Source: Syngnathus acus (lineage: Eukaryota > Chordata > Actinopteri > Syngnathiformes > Syngnathidae). Taken from it: 64,000 nucleotides of DNA. Under the pieces are notes generated by a model. The model saw only the letters and a program-made list of their open reading frames with translations, was not told where the DNA came from and made no database searches. A program made the translations under genes and the position numbers. Shown here piece by piece: positions 1 to 59,082 of the stretch (position 1 is its first letter; each line of letters begins with the position of its first letter). The stretch is from assembly GCF_901709675.1 (NCBI RefSeq), contig NC_051097.1, forward strand, positions 10,024,039 to 10,088,038. The letters are read 5' to 3'.

Positions 1-3000
1 AGGTTACCATACAAGCAGTCACGCGCCGAGCAGACTACTCCAGCGACCGTCACCGTGGCGACGACACTCGCCGTGTTTACAATTAGCATTTGCTGCATCT
101 GAGCGATCTGCAGCACAGTGTGATGTGGACCACATTGACGTTAAGAACACAAAGCTGAAGCTTACATTTGTTCTTCCAGGGTGTGGCCTCTTTATTATCA
201 CATCTCTCCAGTGCACCTCTGAGACTTGATCGTCACCATATCTCTTGCTTCACGTGGGCCTGAGCCAGTGTGGGGGTTTTGTGCCAGGTTCTTTGCATCA
301 TCAAAATCCCGCACGATTACCACGCCTCGCTTATCTGCTCGTTTGCATGGTCCGAGGACAGAGCCCGCTTTGTGCCGCATCGACTGGTTGCCGCTGGAGA
401 GGCTTTTTGGTGCAGATGACAAGAGTAGGACAAATTATTTCAACGCCACAGGGAGGAGGAAAAAACAGTTTTTTATCTGGAGCTGGTTGATAATGGGGAT
501 TTTTGGGTTTGAGTTGGTTGCTCATGCTGGTGATCCACCAACTTGTCAATATGTGCACTGATAACAGTGATTGCAGCCCTCGGCTTCGATCTATTGCTAT
601 TGATCGACCCGTTTGAATGGAGACACAACAGTAAGGCACATGTAGATGTCTTTATTTAAACCAACTGAATCTGAATCCTAAATATTTTCATTCTCTCAAT
701 TCGAGTGGCTCGACACCGCCCCACCTAACCCTGACCGTGTCTAATCTTTGCCAATTGTTGCTTCTGACTGAAGCAGCCTAACCCAGAGACTCAAATCCGC
801 ACAGAAAGAAGCCAAGTCACGGAAGTGCAGCCAGCAATTTAAATTTTAATTGGCTAGATTTATCTTCACCGTCCAGTGTGACAGGCTGATAAGTAGACTT
901 GATAGCAAAGAGTCTGTTCTATAAAGCTCGGCAAAATCCAGATATCTGGGGAGCGACCGCTTGAAAGAGTGGAATGGATTGATGGCAACATCGCACAAAC
1001 ATGCACAGTCAAGGTTTAAGTGCAGAGCTTACCTCGAAGGTTTTACAAATCGATTCGACTTTTTGAGACGCTGTCATCATTTTATCCTTCCGGGTCTGTT
1101 CAAAGCGTACTAAGGGGTCGGTGATCGACTCCAAAGCCCACCCAGCACATATCTTATTTAATTTCCGTAGCCCTAAGTTCCATCTGTTAATGCCCTGTTC
1201 CTAACAGCCATCGAGATTCACTTTCAAGCAAAATTGCATCATCAAAATGCAATGAAAGTGTAATTGAATAATTATCTTATGGGACACAGCAGCTTCATGT
1301 GTAATTTCCCACCGTAAATGCTGTGCCACCATGCTGTTTTGTAATATCGCCACGGTACCCAGGAGCCACTATTCAAAACAGCGCCGAATATAAAACAACG
1401 TACCACCAAGAATATGAGCAATGCCTGAGTCAAGCTCTCAAACTGCGCAGCACTTAACATCAAAAAATCCCAAACATATGTCCAAAATATGAACTGGCAA
1501 TGCTTATTTGCAGGGAGATTAAAAAAAAAGTTGGCAGACTCAATCCTGTAACTTAAACTGCAGCCACCCAAGGCGATTAGTCTGCAAGTTTTCCGCTCCA
1601 CGGCCACATCTGAGTCTCACTTTCATCCAGCCTCCTCCTGCTCTCCCTTCAGACCTTCTATGTTAGTCTACTTTAGTGTCTTCACCTAAGTGGACATTGC
1701 TCGGCCTTAATGTTTCACTCCCTGCCGCGTGATAGATGGACGGACAGTAGGATATGCCTAATAATCATTTGCCTCCTGTAGAGGAAAAGCATTTGTAATA
1801 GCCAGGCCCTCTTATTACTAGCGCAACACCTTTATGAGCGAATCTAAAATCCCGCTGTTAAGCGGTGCCGACACAACTACTTGTTTTGCCAAAAGTCCCT
1901 GTAGTAGTTTTGCTCTCAATGTTCCAATCGTTCTGTGCTTCACCAAAGAAAAATGGATTTTTCAATTTACCCGATCGGAAATGATAACTCATTCACTGCC
2001 ATTGACGGCTACAGACGTCAAAGAGTAATTTTTTGGGTGAGTGAGCCAGATCCTTAACCTGAATTGTTGATTTCTTTCGAATTATCTTTTGATTTAAATA
2101 CCAGGCAGACACTCAGTCCAAGTCATCGTAAATGTCAGGATTTAAAAACTGACATTTCCTTGCCTGAACTTGTTCGTTTTGGCAAAGTTCCAGCTTCCTT
2201 TGAGGAATTTGCACTCTCGTAGCACATTCTTTGTCAATCGCTATTTTGGTACGTTGCTTATTTTGTCAGCTACATACGGCCTGTGGCTGTCTTGCTTCAT
2301 ACCAAGCGACATCAGAGCCAAGCGAGACGAGACAAAACCTCTTTGTGCAGCCTTTGCCTACTACAGCGAGACCATTATTCCGAAATAAAGCACCGATCTG
2401 GATTGCAGAATCCCTTTCAATTCATACAAAACTTCTCCACATTTGCTCCGGACTTTTTACGATGTCGTTTTTATGTCGACGCAAATGTCATGGACCTCGG
2501 CTTTGAACTGTAGAGGTGATCATTTGCCAGTATTCTACCTCAGGTTCTGCTCCATTAACTATCACACCGAGAACTATAAAGCAAGCTTTGTGTTGGGCAT
2601 GCCAGCTCAGCTCACCTGAGTATACGTTCGCTTGCTCTATCGACCATTCTATTGAGTCATTAAAGAATCCCGTTGCCTTCGGGGCTGCATGTTGCAGGGA
2701 TTGTATCCAAGTCAAGTGTGTAAGCTATCCAAAGATATTAACCGGCTTTTATTTGCATTTTCTTCTCGTCAGCGTGTTAACTTTTACCATAAGGTTTTTT
2801 GTTTCCGGGTTGGAATTCAAAGAAACGCCTCAAGGACGCCGATCATGACGGCTGATGTCGTGATTAATGGTCGTCCTTGAGGATGCCTTGTTTGTGATAT
2901 GATAGCGTGCATTATCTTAACCTGCGAGGCGCCGGCATGTTAATTAATTACTGTTTCCAGATGAGGAGATTGCTTCATCTCACATCTTATAGGCTTTATA

Positions 3001-4257
3001 GGCTAACGGCTTTATTAGCGCCACGTGGGGTTGTCAATCTTTTTTTTTTTATGGCACTGCTGTTTATTGCAACCTGTTTTTACATCATTGTAGTCCGGTC
3101 GGCCTTTTTTTGTTTCATGGTTGAAATCCGGACATGTCACCTCTAAATTCCCGTTGGAAAGGTTTAGGAGGGTACGATGACAGATGATACATACCACGAG
3201 GAAAATATGATAACCTCCAGTATTCATCACCCAATGTCTGCTAGTTTATAACCTCGATTTGATGACTTTAGTGTCACGCTCACTCTTAGTAGTGATAAAC
3301 TTCTCGGAAATATCACCTTCATAAAGACGATAATGTGCTTTCAAATAATGGCCAAGGCTTTTTTCATTGGTCACCAATCTCCACTTTGTTATTCAGCAGC
3401 CGTGTAGAGTCCCCTGAACCCCCCTCCCACCCTCCATCTTTTTTTTTTTTTGCCATCTGCTTTGAAATTAATGGCCACGTTGGAAAGTAGGCTAAATCCA
3501 GAGTGACAGCTTTTTTTCAGCCTCCTATTTTTAAAGAGGTGCTGCAGGCACAAGTCCAAGTGTGTGGGAGAAAGAAGGGGAGAGGAGAAAAGGTCTATCA
3601 AGCTGTTTTCGCCTCTTTGAGTCCACCTCTGCCCTCTGGGATGATCTGGCAATCATATCTCAGAGCTTCGCTTGGCTGCTGATGTCGGCGTTTTGGGATC
3701 TTCTGCTGGAGAGTGTTTGAATTTATTTCAGATCATAGACACTGGATTAAATGATGGAGTTATTTCAGCAAATTTCAGTTCAGAAATTTGGTCGGCAGTA
3801 TCTACTATCTAAAAAAAACATCTCTAAGCCAAATTTTCTGATGCTGATTTTCTACTGCAAGGGCCTTTTAGCTTGTCTGAGCAACAACTCTCTTCTTCTG
3901 CAATACTCCCCGCTGTTGCCATCTCCCACCTTCCCGCCCTCCCTCTCAAGGTGGATTACTGGCAGAAAGTGGACGTTTGATCCCGGCCTTCGCTCTATTG
4001 CATCTATATCCGCCTGACAAAGCTCTCAGTATCTCTTTTTTTTTTGTTTTGTTTTTTCCAGGCGCCTCTGTTCTACGCTCTTACTGTCTTTTAAAAAAGA
4101 TAAGCTTTTGTACTGCTTGATGTCGAGGTCTAGCCGAGTTGAGCCCAGGCGGTTGACGGGTCACAAGTGAGAAGTTAATTCAGGTTCGCCGGGATTGAGT
4201 GTTGGAAGATCGCTGTAAATATAGAAGGATGCGAGGACAGTAGTTTTACAGCATTTT

Positions 4258-4318
4258 AGGGGCCATATAAAATGATATTGCGGACCAAATCCAGCCCACA
4301 GGCCTTATGTTTGACACC
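4258..4318. mobile_element. Small hAT-like end fragment
   Basis: The stretch ggaccaaatccagcccacag followed by gccttatgtttgacacca resembles the right end of the hAT-like family at 24946-25320 (gcggcccgcgac...gtttgacacccctg). Only one end is visible, so the copy is an old remnant. Confidence 0.4.
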
Positions 4319-7300
4319 AATGCCATATAGCTTTCATGATGTATTATATAGTGTAGCCACAAAGTTTGAATGCCAGGTAGGTCTTGCTTCTAAAATGGCC
4401 TACAATGCCCCAAAGCCTCCAACCGTTATGAGCATGCCATAAAAATGACGAAGCTGTCCCGACCAACTCCAAGAACCCTGTTTTAATCATGAGCGAGTAC
4501 ATTCCTTCATAAAACCTTGAAATATATCAACACAGGATGTAATACCGCATCCTTAGGCGTGCTGTACAACTTTCGTCCATTTTTTTTCTGTCTGACTTCA
4601 TCTGCTGATGTTTTGTTGCGGTTTTAAGTGTAATCATATTTGTCAAGGATGATGCTTGAATAAGTCTGGAGGTTCAGTTGTACAAGTTTCCATTTAATGC
4701 TGGAAAATGAAATTATTTATCTTGGCCACGGTAATGTAATTAGAAAAGAGATTTTTTTTTCTTTATATGTGATGATTGAATGTTCATCCGAGCTGCAGCG
4801 ATGCTGATTAAAGCGGGCCCCAGTGCAAGTTGGGTAATTAATCGGCTGCTCTCCGTGTTAATAGCATTAGTCACCTTGGAGATAATCACGGCCATCAAGA
4901 GCTCAGAGCTGTACATAATGGCTCCTTAAAACAAAGGTAAAGCAACCTGTGCTAATAATGTACTCATTGGTCCTCTTGGCATTTGAGCTTTGGATCAGAA
5001 TTTTGCTTACATTAGCTAATGGGCCAAGTGGGAGTGTCACGATCTGTGTCTTTGCTTTCGGTTTCATGTTACGTGTCGACCCGGTCCATTGTGTCCGATC
5101 AGCCCCCTCGGGCATTTAGCACAAAAAAAATATTTGTGTAGGCAAATCCCCAAGGGTTATCAGTCAAGGAGCTAACTCATGCTTGACTCATACGTGTGTC
5201 ACCACCACGCTATGCCCAGTTGCGATCTTTGTCACCGTAATGTCTCCCGTGCATATTTGCTCTTGAAGGATTTATGTGGAGAAAAGTGAGCAGTAACATT
5301 TCACATGAGAGGATTGCCAAGTTTAACCGGCGAGGGAAAGACACTAGGGAAAAAGATGAATGTAGTCTTCGACTCTGTTGTCTGATGCCATAAATTACCT
5401 GGTCATTGATCCATGGCTGTCCCTGCGGACCTTCCTACATTCATCAAGCCTTCGGTGTAGGATGGACCCGAGTGGAAATTTCTCACTTTAGTCGTGGAAG
5501 CCTGTTGCTTGGATACACCGATTTGTATAAGCGTGGATGGTAGCTGGGGATCGGAGGTGGGGGGATTATGCACATGCACAGCAGCTTTCATCGGAGCTGT
5601 TTTATGACCTCAAATCATTTGTAAAATGGTTTTGGATCACCTCCATGAATGTCAAACAAGTTATTGCCAAGAAGCAGATTCGCAGACCAAACAGTTCCAA
5701 CCATATTCAGACACGCTTGAATTGAACTGTTCTGCTGTAGTTAATCGTATTGAATATTTCCTTTTTCACCTTTGTCATTAACTCCCTTTTTCTTTTTGTC
5801 CCTCGTTGCATTATTTAAAATCTAATTGCACAGCCAAAGTAAAGAGTCTTAATCTAGATGTGGTCGATTTTGGTGGGGTAATTAATTCGATCTAAATGTT
5901 CAGTCTCAACCCTTGGCTCAGCACTAATGGCGGCCATTTAAAGTCATCGTTCATACTGCAAATACAGATCTACTCTGCCGGTGTTCTCAAACAAAGATTT
6001 AATTATCTGACCCGCAGTCGGGGATCTGTATCTTGAAGACATAAAGTTTCACAAAGCTTTTCTCTCCCAAGAAGTTTTTGTTTTTAGCTACAACCCAATA
6101 TGCGCATCTGACTTGCCTTACATTTATTTTCTTCGAGTGACCCGAGAAAAGGTGTCAGTGGACCTAATTTAATCATGTAGTCATCACAGTGGTCAACACC
6201 TTTGGAGTTCATCCTCTCAGATGATTTATCTTCTTCTGTAATGGAGATTAACCCCACCAAAAAAAAAATGCTAGTGTCCTATTTACAGGGCATATTTTAA
6301 CACCTCGCTAATGAGCTGGTTGGGCTTTGTCTTCTGCCTGTTGTACAAGACTTAAAAGTGTGGTCGATCCTCGGCTGCTTACAGGCTTTTAGGGCTAATA
6401 GGATAAGATTAACACATTTGCATGCTTTGCTATGAATTATTCATGCATGGTCTCCTCCAATTTGCCGGAGCGTGGCCTTTTCTCTTTACGGACTTCAAGA
6501 TCTGGCTGACCTGGAAGCAGGTTGGGCGGGGTTTGATCATCTCAGTCAGTCACTTTTGGGAGTAGCTGTGTGTTTTTGTGTCAGTTTAAGGATAAACAGA
6601 TTTTTTTTTTTTGTTGGAGTTGTCCCAGACTGCTTCTATTTTTTGACTTCTGGTGCAGCAGTCTGTTTTGTGGTATCAATTGTTGTCGTGAAGGTGGCTG
6701 ACAGGTGGGTGTCTCTGAAGACGTTTTTTTTTTTTTTTTCTTGTTAGCAGTGTCATATTTTTTTCGAGCAGCCATTTAAAAGAAAATCTTCTCATGCTTG
6801 ATATCGGCTCCCATGGCAACATTCTACCATCTGTACTTTTCTGTCTTTGTTTGGATTCACCATACAAACAGGTAAAAAAAAAAAAAGGCCAAGAAACGAG
6901 TTAATAATCTAAAAACCAAAAAAAAAAGAATAAAACACCTGCTCACTTTTCTAATTTGCAATTGATTTTTATTGTAACACGTAAAAACCACGAATGGCTG
7001 TTTTACAATGTGGCTCCAAACCAAAAAGTGCTCGCTACTGGATTAATGGACTAAATTTAAATAGTATTGCAGCCGTGATCCAATCTGTAGTTTCCAAACC
7101 TAAAAAGTCTCCGCTGATTTTATAGTGTCTGGAGGCGCTTTCAACTTCTTTTACAATATAATGTACCTTCTCGCTTGCCCAGAGTTTTTTCACATTTTTT
7201 TTTCCCCTTCCCGCCAGTCAGATCATCGCAATTCTGCCGGCTGCTTTTCTGCTCTTATCTCTAAACATGCATTAGAATGTCAGACACATGATTCTTCTCT

Positions 7301-7998
7301 TCAGCAAATGTTACCCTATCATATACGTGCTGGAACAACCCCCCCACTGCAGGTGAGGATTCACAGACTCGATAACCTTTGCCACTGAACCGCAAATGTC
7401 AGTCTAGCGGCCAACCAATCACGTTTCTTTTTAGCGGCGTAAGGGGCGGATCTCTCGTGGTGTCTTCACCCGTGACACTGGCACTGAGCAGACGTGCACA
7501 CTTGAATGAGAATGAGTCAGCGAGTCTCTCAGGTGTGGCCCGCTAAAATCCGGCAAAATCCCGGAATCCAGATCTGGTATCAGACGAAAGCGGCGCTTTA
7601 GCTCGACTTGCTTATGTTCCTCGGTTCAAACTATGAAAGCTAATTAGTTCAGCAGGCTGACACGTAACATGTCTCGCTTGGTCAATTGGAGCAACAGGAA
7701 GCCTTGCATCTCATTAAGCTTGCCGGAGAACATTGTGTATTTTTTCAACGCTTGATGCTCCGGAGCATACTTCACCTGGTGCAATGGTTGCTATCTGAAA
7801 GGCATGCGGGTACTAAACCCAGCATGAGGCGTGATGACCAAAGCTGCTCGTAGCCTTACTCATTGAATCCAAGTGCAAACTTCAGGAATGTGTTTAGATG
7901 AAACTTTCGGCAGTCTAGGAGGAAGCATTTTATTTTTTCATTAGTCGGTTTGCCCTGAAGTTCATAACAATAATATATAACATATAGCATAGCATAAT

Positions 7999-8202
7999 AT
8001 AACATATCATATAACATATCATATAACATATCATATAACATACCACATAACATACCACATAACATACCACATAACGTATCACATAACGTATAACATAACG
8101 TATAACATAACGTATAACATAACGTATAACATAACGTAACATATAACGTAACATATAACATAACATATAACATAACATATAACATAACATATAACATAAC
8201 AT
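7999..8202. repeat. 12-bp minisatellite, 17 units in ordered variant blocks
   Basis: The array reads as seventeen 12-bp units. They run in blocks: 3x ATAACATATCAT, 3x ATAACATACCAC, 1x ATAACGTATCAC, 4x ATAACGTATAAC, 2x ATAACGTAACAT, 4x ATAACATAACAT. Degenerate related sequence precedes it from about 7971. Because 12 is a multiple of 3 and no unit carries a stop on the minus strand, the array produces long spurious open frames there. It lies just upstream of the exon 2 acceptor. Confidence 0.95.
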
Positions 8203-8270
8203 AAAAATGAATGAATGACACAACAGCAGATCACACCAAGCAATTAATCCGAATTGTCTGTCTTTTCTAG

Positions 8271-54760
<46,490 letters not shown>

Positions 54761-55645
54761 GGGCTGGATCTTGCCCACCTTTAAAAAAATGAATACAAAA
54801 AAAAAATCAGGAAACATCTTTAAATGTATCTATCTGCTGATCTCAGAGGAAAACGCCTCATTCACTCTCCAGGAAAGAACCTTTTTTTTTTTGTCATTGT
54901 CGATGCTTCTGCTGGATCGCAAGCACCTTGCCCCGCCCCCACCCGTCTTCAAGTTTGCCTCGGCTTTGCTCGTTTCAAGGGATCCCTCGTTTATTCCTGT
55001 ACGGATAAGAGCGGAATCGCAAAAACAGACTGTGGATAGCTTTACTCTGGAAAAAAAAAAAAAAAAACTTGCGGACCTCTGCGAGGTGGAATAATTGTAC
55101 AGTATAGATAATTTATTGAATAGAGATTATTAACATGACTGTGGTTACTTGTGGGGATTTCGCAACAGCAGAGAAATCTGCAAAGAAAACGAGGAGAGAG
55201 CGAGAGAGAAAAACAAAACAGATGCTCTTTTTCTTTTCACATTGACAGATTTTGCCTTAGTTGTCATGGTGATGCCTTGTGGGTTGACTCCAGTGGAAGG
55301 AAAAAGACTTTGTTGACTGGCTTGGCTTCTCATGCATGCATGTGTCCGTCCGTGCGCAGCCCACACAAACACCAATGTACAGTTCGGTGCCTTTCAAAGA
55401 CTGCTTCCAACCTCAACATCAGCCGGTAAACGACATTTGTCATCTATAAAAGGACAAGTTGTGCACATGCAAATGGGGAAGAAAAAAAATTGAACTCGAG
55501 AATGGACGGTAGTTGAGTCACTGAATGCAACTAAGGGGAAGAAATTCACAGAAATACAGTTGTACTTTTTTTTTTATAGTAAACAATCACAGCTCACATC
55601 AGTTTTATTATCAGTTTTATCAGCAGGATATGAAAGGGAAACAAC

Positions 55646-55815
55646 TTGGGAAAACGAAGCTTCAAATGTGCTTCATGAACCAGTTGTATTTTTGGATTTC
55701 TCCAGATGGCACTGTTGGTTTATACAAAGAGGATTAAAAAATACTGAGTGCCATCTAGATGAGTCAAAAAATACACCAACTGGTTCATGAAGCACATTTG
55801 AAGCTTCATTTTCCT
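55646..55815. mobile_element. Palindromic 'gaagcttcaaat' element inside the 3' UTR
   Basis: The left arm GGAAAACGAAGCTTCAAATG and right arm (ctggttcatgaagcacat, then ttgaagcttcattttcc) are near-perfect inverted repeats around a core with tccagatggcactgttgg and gtgccatctagatg. In RNA the arms could pair as a long hairpin of roughly 40 bp. It is the same family as the copy at 52812. Confidence 0.85.
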
Positions 55816-56055
55816 ATCTGTAGTAACAAAACTTCACTACTCCAGCTAATATATATATATTTTTTAACCCAACTGAACCGATCACCAACTTTGGCCATTT
55901 TTTTTTTTACTGTCTGCATGGAATTTTATTTCCGTCGTATGCTGCCTTATGGATTTCTTTTTAGATTTTTTTATGGATGATCAGGTGACCAGATGTGTTT
56001 CCTCCCGGTTGTCACATGTGAAAATCCTCTTTGGTCGGTGCTGTGTCAACTGAGA

Positions 56056-56061
56056 ATTAAA
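56056..56061 (+). promoter_or_regulatory. vav2: Possible alternative poly(A) signal ATTAAA
   Basis: An ATTAAA hexamer lies about 1.3 kb after the stop codon, followed by a TG-rich stretch around 56095-56110. It could give a slightly shorter 3' UTR. Confidence 0.3.
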
Positions 56062-56456
56062 CTGCCATAAAAGAAGTACGTGTGGATGACTCAGCGTGTA
56101 TGTGTGTGTGGGCGCATTTGCGTACTAATCATCTGTAATCTGCACACACTCGGAAAATTGCGGGGGTGTGATACAGTGCCAAGTGTTTCAGTTTAACTCT
56201 GGTGATTGTTTAGCACTCTATGCATAGATTTACGATCGTGTAGAGTGTGAGTGACATTTCCTTGCCGCTGTCCCCAGGTATCACATGGTTTTATACTTCC
56301 ACCACATCATCATATTTATTGATATCTTATTTCTGGAATCGTGTCCATTTCATAACAAAGAACATTGTCAGGTTGTCTTGATTCAGCTCCTGGACAAGAA
56401 GAGCCCGACGCATGTAGCTATTGACATTTCAACTCCTCTCAGTACATTCTGGAAAA

Positions 56457-56462
56457 AATAAA
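56457..56462 (+). promoter_or_regulatory. vav2: Poly(A) signal AATAAA for vav2
   Basis: This is the first canonical AATAAA after the stop codon. It is followed by gtgcacatttttggttg, a plausible T/G-rich downstream element. A second AATAAA at 56523-56528 could serve as backup. Confidence 0.6.
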
Positions 56463-58452
56463 TATCTGTACGTCATTGTGCACATTTTTGGTTGAATGGT
56501 TTCTAAATGAGGTCTATGATGGAATAAATATTTCAAATTTATACACATCATATTTTGTCATGTTTGGCCTCATGTGTCTCTGAATTTGTTTTTCATGCTG
56601 GTTTCAAAAATGTCTTTCATCAAATTAATCATCAAAATGACTCAATTTGTTACTAAATTGCTTTAGTCCCTACAAATTATTTATACTGTTGTTTTTGCTG
56701 TCTTTATATTTGATAATTACCATTACACGTAGCCTGAAGCATTTTGTTTCCTTGCTTTTTCTGAGACAAAACAAAAAAAAAATTCCAGCTTGACGACGTC
56801 GCTATTTTGCGTCGGGCAATGTGTTTACCCGCATAATCTTCTGTCATATGAGAGAAGCCAATGTCATGGTTCTCATTTTGAAGACCTCAACATCGCAGAC
56901 ATGGAAAAGGTGGCATGAGTTGCTTCTGTCTTGTTTTGCCAGCTCTGTCCTCCCACGCTGCTCATCTCAATGTCTGCGTTGGAAGAACGTAGGCCTTTCT
57001 CAACTTCTTGTGAACTCCAACTGATTTTTATTTGGTCTGTTTTGCTTGGAGGGCACTTATTATTTGACAAATTGAGAAATGCTGTCACGTAAATGTCAAA
57101 ATGAAGAGGTCAGAGACAAAACATTGTCCCCGGAGGATTTTGTCTTTCTGCTTTGTGTTCCAAATGTTTCCCCGTTTTACTTTCTGAACTTTTCCAGAAG
57201 TTACCGCTGTCCCCTTACGGTATTTATTTCTTTTTATCTATCCAACTTCTGATAAGTGTGGATGGATGGGGAATTTAAAAAATAGAAACAAGTAATCACT
57301 CTCAGAAACTGGCATAATGGTTCATACCTTTTTTTTTTTCTAATGATATGATCAACTATTAGAACGGAGTCCTATGAGCCAGCCTCTGTGCCGTTGTTTA
57401 TTTGCGATCCAATCTTGTGGTTTGATCAAATGTTTTAACCTCATCCAAATTTTCCTTTCATCTGTCCAGCGTCCCTTCTCATTGTTATTCCAGTGCCGGC
57501 TGGAAACTCTCCATCGCAGTCAGTGGCAATTGAAATACATGTACTATTTTTTTTCCTTGTTTATTATTCAGGATTTGACATTTGGATTATGTAAGATACT
57601 TTGATATAATAGCACCTTTGTTCCAAAATGAATGCACTCTCTTCGGGTGGTCACCAGGTTTACTCGACGGAGCAGGTTTTTTTTTAGTATTATTATTTTC
57701 TCTTTCAAATGGAATTCTATTGCTAGAGCACAACCTCTGCCAAAGCTTGCCAACCTTTGATGAAAAATGTCTTTTTTTTTTAATGACAATTGACATTGGC
57801 ACTGCAACCACAGAATGATACTGTCAATGGTTCCTTGGTCACAACATCTGGAGTGATGTTGCAACTAGACTTTATTGGTCAATTCAGTTTAATTGGTACA
57901 GTTTGGAATGGGAACTTTGATCTGACTCACTGGGTAAACACTTTTCGATGTAAGAGTAAAAAAAAAAAAAGGATCCAGATGTCCAGTTTTCTGAAACGTG
58001 TAGTAACATTGTGACTTCAGCAGGGGTCACACTTACTCTGTGTCGTTCCACCGAGAAGGGGGTGGGGGGTCTTCCAGTCTTTGTGCTGTGTGTTTTAGGG
58101 GAGCAGACCCTTTTCTCAGACCGGCTCCTCTCCTACCAACCCGACCGACTCTTTGGTAATGACGGCGACAACTCGTGACTATTTTTCTACCGATTCCACC
58201 TTGAAAGGAAAAATTCATTAGAAGACCGAATAGCATTGCATAAACGGAGTCAATTTCCTTGAACGCAAATGAGTCATACTTGACATTCGACTCCTGACAG
58301 AATCACTGAATTGAAAGTTGACTTTTATGAAAGATGTTTTATACACGTTTAGATATTTTTCACAGTAGATTTGCTTCTAAAGTTTGAAGTGCAAAAGAAG
58401 AACAGTTTCAAGGCCATGAAGAAAAGAACCTATTTTGCAAGGCACAAAAGTA

Positions 58453-59082
58453 CCGTAATTTTCAGACTATAAGTCGCACCGGAGTATAAGTCGCACCAGC
58501 CATAAAATGCCCAAAAAAGTGAAAAAAAAACATATATAAGTCGCTCCGGAGTATAAGTCGCATTTTGGGGGGCAATTTATTCGACAAAATCCAACACCAA
58601 GAACAGTCATGAACGAGCAACAACAGGCGACGTCGCGTCGCGCTGCTGACGTCAGCAGCGTGACGTCGCGCGTCACTCGACGGAGCTCTCTTTCACTTCC
58701 GTGGATTGAAGTCGGGCGCCGGCGCTCGACCGGGTGGCTGTCCAGGGACGGTGGATGGGGACCGGACTATAAGGCACATCATTAATGCATCATGTCAGAT
58801 TTTTAATCCAAATCAAATCATTCTCCATTTTATCTTTTTTGTTTCAACTTCAGACGCAACAAATTACTTTATAATCACAAAGTAACGATCCATAGTCTTT
58901 TTGATTCATGATTCATAGTCTTCAGCGGGCCACTTATGATTGATTTCATGACACAATGCTTCGGGCCAGTTTAAATTTAGGAATTTGGTCCATATATAAG
59001 GCGCACCGGACTATAAGGCGCACTGTCGGCTTTTGAGAAAATTTTAGGTTTTTAGGTGCGCCTTATAGTCCGGAAAATACGG
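58453..59082. mobile_element. Chimeric TA-flanked MITE with GC-rich core
   Basis: The left end CCGTAATTTTCAGACTATAA and the following ~100 bp match the 34787 element (gtataagtcgcaccagccat, aaatgcccaaaaaagtg). From about 58764 to the right end the sequence is the reverse complement of most of the 11713 element, ending cttatagtccggaaaatacgg. TA lies on both sides. Between them is a GC- and CpG-rich segment (about 58620-58760) unlike either parent family. Confidence 0.85.
58641..58660. promoter_or_regulatory. Perfect 20-bp palindrome containing a CRE (TGACGTCA)
   Basis: The sequence CGCTGCTGACGTCAGCAGCG is its own reverse complement and is centred on a consensus cAMP-response element. It is surrounded by further gacgtc/gcgcgtcac motifs in the GC-rich core of the chimeric MITE. 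Whether any factor binds there is unknown. Confidence 0.5.

Larger units (their letters stand above)
1..8270 (+). other. vav2: Intron 1 of vav2 (3' part)
   Basis: No exon-like reading frame with splice sites and recognisable protein similarity was found on either strand. The stretch is AT-rich unique sequence with homopolymer runs (T near 6722, A near 6875). It holds a small hAT-like fragment near 4258-4318, a few homeobox/POU-site-rich blocks (about 4795-4905 and 6395-6465) that could be enhancers, and a 12-bp minisatellite ending 68 bp before exon 2. Assignment as intron 1 is inferred because exon 2 begins with a phase-0 acceptor and lacks the CH-domain N-terminus. Confidence 0.85.
54761..56480 (+). 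other. vav2: vav2 3' UTR (predicted extent)
   Basis: The stretch follows the stop codon without any splice-like exon. It runs to the first canonical AATAAA at 56457, with T/G-rich sequence just downstream. It contains A runs near 55052, a complete palindromic repeat at about 55646-55815 and a TG tract near 56100. The end point is a prediction from the poly(A) signal only. Confidence 0.6.
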
